Below are positions 5,602 to 8,772 of a DNA stretch of 8,772 nt, one piece after another. Each line of letters opens with the position of its first letter. The stretch's first letter is position 1. The translations under genes and the position numbers were made by a program. The notes below the pieces were generated by a model. The model was not told the origin of the DNA and did not search any database. It saw nothing but the letters and a program-made list of their open reading frames with translations. The DNA is from DATAFF01 sp036257595 (GTDB taxonomy: Bacteria; Pseudomonadota; Alphaproteobacteria; Rhizobiales; Aestuariivirgaceae), in assembly GCA_036257595.1 (NCBI GenBank), contig DATAFF010000077.1, forward strand, positions 1-8,772. The letters are read 5' to 3'.

Positions 5602-6416
5602 CCGCGATCCTCCCGCTTTGGCCGCAGATGGACGCGGACCAGGCTCGCCACCATGCCGCGCAGCGACCGCACCTCCTGCTCGGTGAGCCCGGCGCGCTGG
5701 AACAGGTTGCGCATGTTGCGCACCATCCCGGGCCTCTTCTCCGGCGTCTTGTAGAAGCCGGCCTGGTCGAGCTCGCCTTCGAGATGGCGGAAGAAGCCTT
5801 CGAGCTCCTCCTTGGTGGCGGGCCGCGTGTCCGGCGCGCGCAGTCCCGGCGTCTCGATCGCCGGCAGCTCGGGCGTGCCGAGCCCGATCGAGGCCGCCTG
5901 CCCCTTGTACCATTCATAGCCGATCAGCAGCACCGCCTGCGCGATGTTGAGCGAGGCGAAGGCCGGATTGACCGGTGCGCTGACGATGCAGTCGGCGAGC
6001 GCCACCTCGTCATTGTCGAGGCCCCAGCGCTCGCGACCAAACAGGATGCCGAGGCGCTGGCCCTGGCCAATCCGCGTCCGCATGTCGGCCCCCGCCAGCT
6101 CCGGCGTGATCACCGTCTTGATCATGCCGCGCGGCCGCGCCGTCGTGGCGTAGACGAAATGGAGATCGGCGATGGCCGGGCTCAGCGCGTCGAACACCTT
6201 GGCGCCGGTGATCACCGCGTCGGCGCCCGACGCCGCCGACAGCGCCTTGGCATTGGGCCAGCCGTCGCGCGGCTGAACGATCCTGAGCTCGCTCAAGCCG
6301 AAATTCGCCATCGCCCGCGCCGCCGTCCCGATATTCTCGCCGAGCTGCGGGTTGACCAGGATGACACAGGGCGAAGGTCCGGGCGGCAGGGCTTTCCTCG
6401 AGTCGGTTCCGGCCAT
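5598..6416 (-). CDS. trmJ: TrmJ/LasT-like tRNA/rRNA 2'-O-methyltransferase (SPOUT fold)
   Basis: A 272-residue methyltransferase of the TrmH/SpoU superfamily, which uses S-adenosylmethionine to methylate a ribose 2'-OH. In characterised TrmJ proteins the target is position 32 of certain tRNAs. The three SPOUT motifs are clear: NPQLGENIGTAARAMANFG (22-40), ILFGRERWGLDNDE (124-137) and NPAFASLNIAQAVLL (150-164), which build the knotted cofactor site. The C-terminal part (about 200-268) is a helical extension as seen in TrmJ. The ATG at 6416 begins MAGTDSRK shortly before the first motif; earlier in-frame starts would run into icd on the other strand. GGAAG lies upstream as a weak ribosome site. 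It is followed by murI with a 4-base overlap. The family is certain; the exact RNA target is inferred. Confidence 0.9.
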   Translation of the reverse strand: MAGTDSRKALPPGPSPCVILVNPQLGENIGTAARAMANFGLSELRIVQPRDGWPNAKALSAASGADAVITGAKVFDALSPAIADLHFVYATTARPRGMIKTVITPELAGADMRTRIGQGQRLGILFGRERWGLDNDEVALADCIVSAPVNPAFASLNIAQAVLLIGYEWYKGQAASIGLGTPELPAIETPGLRAPDTRPATKEELEGFFRHLEGELDQAGFYKTPEKRPGMVRNMRNLFQRAGLTEQEVRSLRGMVASLVRVHLRPKREDRG

Positions 6417-6435
6417 GGCGGCGGTCTTCTTCCGG

Positions 6436-6464
6436 GTGACAAGGCTTGAACGCGAGGCTATAGA
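6436..6464 (+). promoter_or_regulatory. Sigma70-type promoter of icd
   Basis: GTGACA (6436-6441, five of six matches to TTGACA) is followed after exactly 17 bases by TATAGA (6459-6464, four of six). The start of transcription would be near 6471, about 34 bases before the icd start. It lies in the 88-base gap shared with the divergent trmJ gene. Confidence 0.55.
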
Positions 6465-6504
6465 GCCACCTCCCCCGCCATCCGCCAAGAGGGATATCCG
6501 CGCC

Positions 6505-7716
6505 ATGGCCAAGATCAAGGTCGAAAACCCGATCGTCGAGCTTGATGGCGACGAGATGACACGGATCATCTGGGCTCTCATCAAGGAGAAGCTGATCTAC
6601 CCCTATCTCGATGTAAACCTTGTCTATTTCGACCTCTCCATCGAGAACCGGGATCGCACGGACGACCGCGTGACGGTCGAGGCCGCGGAGGCCATTCTCG
6701 CGCATGGCGTCGGCGTCAAATGCGCCACCATCACCCCCGATGAAGGCAGGGTGAAGGAGTTCAAGCTCAAATCCATGTGGAAGTCGCCCAACGGCACCAT
6801 CCGCAACATTCTGGGCGGGGTGATCTTCCGCGAGCCGATCATCTGCCGCAACATTCCCCGCCTGGTGCCGGGCTGGACCCAGCCGATCATCATCGGCCGC
6901 CACGCCTATGGCGACCAGTACCGCGCCACCGATTTCCGCTTCGAGGGCAAGGGCAGGATCACCATCCGCTTTCAGGGCGAGGACGGCAAGGTGATCGAGC
7001 GCGAGGTGTTCGACGCGCCCTCGAGCGGCGTCAGCCTCGCCATGTACAATCTCGACGACTCGATCCGCGACTTCGCCCGCGCGTCGCTGAATTACGGGTT
7101 GAGCCGCCGCTACCCGGTCTATCTCTCGACCAAGAACACCATCCTCAAGGTCTATGACGGGCGCTTCAAGGACATCTTCCAGGAGATCTACGATCGGGAG
7201 TTCAAGGCGGAGTTCGAGAAGCTCGGGATCTTCTACGAGCACCGGTTGATCGACGACATGGTGGCCTCGGCGCTCAAATGGTCGGGCGGCTATGTCTGGG
7301 CCTGCAAGAATTACGACGGCGACGTCCAGTCCGACACGGTGGCTCAAGGGTTCGGCTCGCTCGGCCTCATGACCTCGGTGCTGATGACGCCGGACGGCCG
7401 CACCGTCGAGGCGGAGGCGGCGCATGGCACGGTGACGCGGCACTACCGGTTGCATGAGCAGGGCAAGGAGACCTCGACCAACTCCACCGCCTCGATCTTC
7501 GCCTGGACCCGCGGCATCGCCCATCGCGCCAAGCTCGACGACAATCCGGCGCTCCTCGACTTCGCCAGGACGCTCGAGAAGGTAACGGTCGATACCATCG
7601 AAGCAGGCGCGATGACCAAGGACCTGGCCGTGCTGGTCGGCCCCGACCAAACATGGCTGTCGACGCAAGGGTTCCTCGACCGGATCGATCAGAACCTCAA
7701 GCGGGCGATGCTGTGA
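6505..7716 (+). CDS. icd: Isocitrate dehydrogenase, NADP-dependent (eukaryote-like dimeric type)
   Basis: A 403-residue cytoplasmic TCA-cycle enzyme that oxidises isocitrate to 2-oxoglutarate and CO2, reducing NADP. It belongs to the dimeric subgroup shared by Alphaproteobacteria and eukaryotes, not the E. coli type. The substrate loop SPNGTIRN (94-101) with Arg100, Arg109 and Arg132 is intact, as are Lys210 in STKNTILK, the metal-binding aspartates in LIDDMVA (Asp250) and YDGDVQSD (Asp273, Asp277), and the NADP-phosphate site HGTVTRHYR (308-316; Arg312, His313). The ATG at 6505 matches the usual N-terminus (MAKIKVENPIVELDGDEMTR), with AGAGGG (6488-6493) upstream. Length is normal. It is divergent from trmJ and converges on the unrecognised gene at the right edge, with 16 bases between the stops and no terminator hairpin that I can see. 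Confidence 0.98.
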   Translation: MAKIKVENPIVELDGDEMTRIIWALIKEKLIYPYLDVNLVYFDLSIENRDRTDDRVTVEAAEAILAHGVGVKCATITPDEGRVKEFKLKSMWKSPNGTIRNILGGVIFREPIICRNIPRLVPGWTQPIIIGRHAYGDQYRATDFRFEGKGRITIRFQGEDGKVIEREVFDAPSSGVSLAMYNLDDSIRDFARASLNYGLSRRYPVYLSTKNTILKVYDGRFKDIFQEIYDREFKAEFEKLGIFYEHRLIDDMVASALKWSGGYVWACKNYDGDVQSDTVAQGFGSLGLMTSVLMTPDGRTVEAEAAHGTVTRHYRLHEQGKETSTNSTASIFAWTRGIAHRAKLDDNPALLDFARTLEKVTVDTIEAGAMTKDLAVLVGPDQTWLSTQGFLDRIDQNLKRAML

Positions 7717-7732
7717 GATTTAGTCGACGTCA

Positions 7733-8772
7733 TTAGACAAGGGATTCTCTTACACGGACCGGTCGCAGCAATGCGAGGTCGTCGAGCATCGCCACGACTC
7801 GGTCCTTCTCCAACTTGGTTTCCTCGCACAGCAGGGTCATTCCGAGCTTCAGAGCCTCAATCTTGGCGTCTGCACTGCTTGCAGCTTGAAATTCGGCGTC
7901 AAACTGCTTTCGTTTATCGCCGTACAGGTTGGCTGCCCCTGAAAAATACCGATCGTGGACCGCCTCGATCATTCGCGATCGGGTCTCATCCGGCTTCTCC
8001 AGATCAAATGTCGACGGTGTCTCTGGTGAGCCGCTGAACGAAAATCCCCGCATTCGGGGATCAGGAACGTTCTGCTCCTTCAACGTGCTAAGTAAAAGCT
8101 CGGTATCCTCTTTAGTATATTCATCCTTATCGATGAGCATCTCCAGCACGTGAATGGCGTTGGCCAATCCCAGATACTCTGGGAGTGAAACGCGCGCTTC
8201 CTTGTGCAGCCAAACAGGGCCAGAGAACACTTCGAAATGATCCTCGACCAGTCTCAGCAACTGAGGACCACTGATTAATTCACCAGGGAGGTTCCTGACG
8301 GAAGTCAAGGCAGCTTGCATCTGTCTCGAGCTGACATTTCCGAGCCTATCTTGCTTTGTTGCGGCCTCCTGTTGCCCAGGCTGCGCAGGCGCCTTCTCCT
8401 GAGTGCCAACAATTGCTTTCCAACACTCCTCCTGGACTGCCTCATCCATCAACTCGTCCGATATCCAGGAAGGTTGAACCGTCCTGATCTTGTTTCGGGC
8501 AGCGGCCAACAGAGCCGTGTACGCGTCCTCGCTTTCCAACGTGATGTCCATTCTCGCAAGTCGTGCCGGAAGCTCCGCCAAGACCTCATCAACCACCGGG
8601 CGGGCAAGGTCGCGCGCTCTTTGAAATTGCCATCGTTCGTCGTCCCAATGGAGGTATTCGGTCAACACGATTCCGACGTCACCTGCGACCGATCCCTTCG
8701 ACTTGTCGTATGCGATTAGTGACAAGCGATGGACCCCCAGCAGAAGCCCTTTGACTTCCTCATCATCTTCTG
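7733..8772 (-). CDS. Unrecognised protein, N-terminus cut by window edge
   Basis: At least 345 residues of a protein I do not recognise. The frame is open to the right edge and begins there with an acidic stretch (EDDEEVKGLLL). The TTG at 8725 is a possible start, but no good ATG or GTG is in frame, so the gene more likely starts outside the window. No signal peptide or membrane helix is visible in this part, so it is probably cytoplasmic. It is rich in charged helices. The N-terminal third has FQRARDLARPVVDEVLAEL and WISDELMDEAVQEECWKAIV, followed by a Gln/Ala/Pro/Lys-rich linker, then a helical C-terminal region ending VAMLDDLALLRPVRVRESLV. GC in four sampled 60-base lines is 131/240, against 159/240 in four lines of icd, which suggests a different origin. 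I know of no function. Confidence 0.7.
   Translation of the reverse strand, partial: EDDEEVKGLLLGVHRLSLIAYDKSKGSVAGDVGIVLTEYLHWDDERWQFQRARDLARPVVDEVLAELPARLARMDITLESEDAYTALLAAARNKIRTVQPSWISDELMDEAVQEECWKAIVGTQEKAPAQPGQQEAATKQDRLGNVSSRQMQAALTSVRNLPGELISGPQLLRLVEDHFEVFSGPVWLHKEARVSLPEYLGLANAIHVLEMLIDKDEYTKEDTELLLSTLKEQNVPDPRMRGFSFSGSPETPSTFDLEKPDETRSRMIEAVHDRYFSGAANLYGDKRKQFDAEFQAASSADAKIEALKLGMTLLCEETKLEKDRVVAMLDDLALLRPVRVRESLV

Noticed and set aside
4789..5913. murI read from an upstream start at 5913
   Set aside because: The extra 104 residues run through trmJ out of frame; the ATG at 5601 with GGGAGG and the 4-base overlap is the natural start.
6456..6467. CTATAG-centred sequence as a shared promoter for trmJ on the minus strand
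   Set aside because: The best -35 candidate (TTGGCG) fits poorly in sequence and spacing, so only the icd promoter is reported.
6010..7668. Long minus-strand open frame (552 codons) opposite icd
   Set aside because: It lies over the fully intact icd gene and runs into trmJ in another frame; long antisense frames are expected in high-GC DNA.
8723..8725. TTG as the start of the right-edge gene
   Set aside because: The frame stays open to the window edge and no clear ribosome site decides for TTG, so the gene is reported as cut by the edge.

Overview
The window looks like chromosomal DNA from a high-GC alphaproteobacterium, most likely a member of the Hyphomicrobiales. The reasons are a usg gene fragment, a bolA-grxD pair of alphaproteobacterial type, a eukaryote-like NADP isocitrate dehydrogenase, a perfect match to the alphaproteobacterial EcfG general-stress promoter, and intergenic mosaic hairpin repeats of the kind common in rhizobia and their relatives. 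I cannot fix the genus from sequence alone.

Layout from left to right. Positions 1-142 (minus) hold the start of usg, cut by the window edge, with its own promoter. Positions 396-2013 (minus) hold a two-gene unit: a 12-helix MFS transporter followed 1 base later by an uncharacterised single-pass membrane protein. Two copies of a small palindromic element built of 7-base units (CCTACTG/CAGTAGG) lie on either side of this unit, in opposite orientation. Positions 2216-2861 (plus) hold a secreted DUF4142 protein under an EcfG-type promoter, with an 8-codon open frame in its leader that overlaps its start codon. Positions 2951-3168 hold a second repeat structure: two inverted arrays of five 7-base units (CGAATAG/CTATTCG) enclosing a series of hairpins. 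It sits between convergent genes, and its right arm supplies the last codons and the stop of the next gene.

Positions 3155-6416 (minus) carry five genes in one direction: trmJ-murI (tRNA methylation, peptidoglycan precursor), then after a 104-base gap bolA-grxD-EamA transporter. The trmJ/murI and bolA/grxD junctions are both 4-base ATGA overlaps. BolA and the CGFS glutaredoxin are known partners in iron-sulfur cluster trafficking and iron sensing. icd (plus, 6505-7716) is divergent from trmJ, with a good sigma70-type promoter between them.

The right end (7733-8772, minus) is a gene I do not recognise, running off the window. It converges on icd with only 16 bases between stops and has clearly lower GC (about 55% in four lines counted, against 66% in four lines of icd). 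It may mark the edge of acquired DNA.

Most of the window is ordinary core genome. The points most worth a second look are the two 7-base repeat elements, the stress promoter with its leader frame, and the unrecognised gene at the right edge. I did not find convincing evidence of a complete new system.
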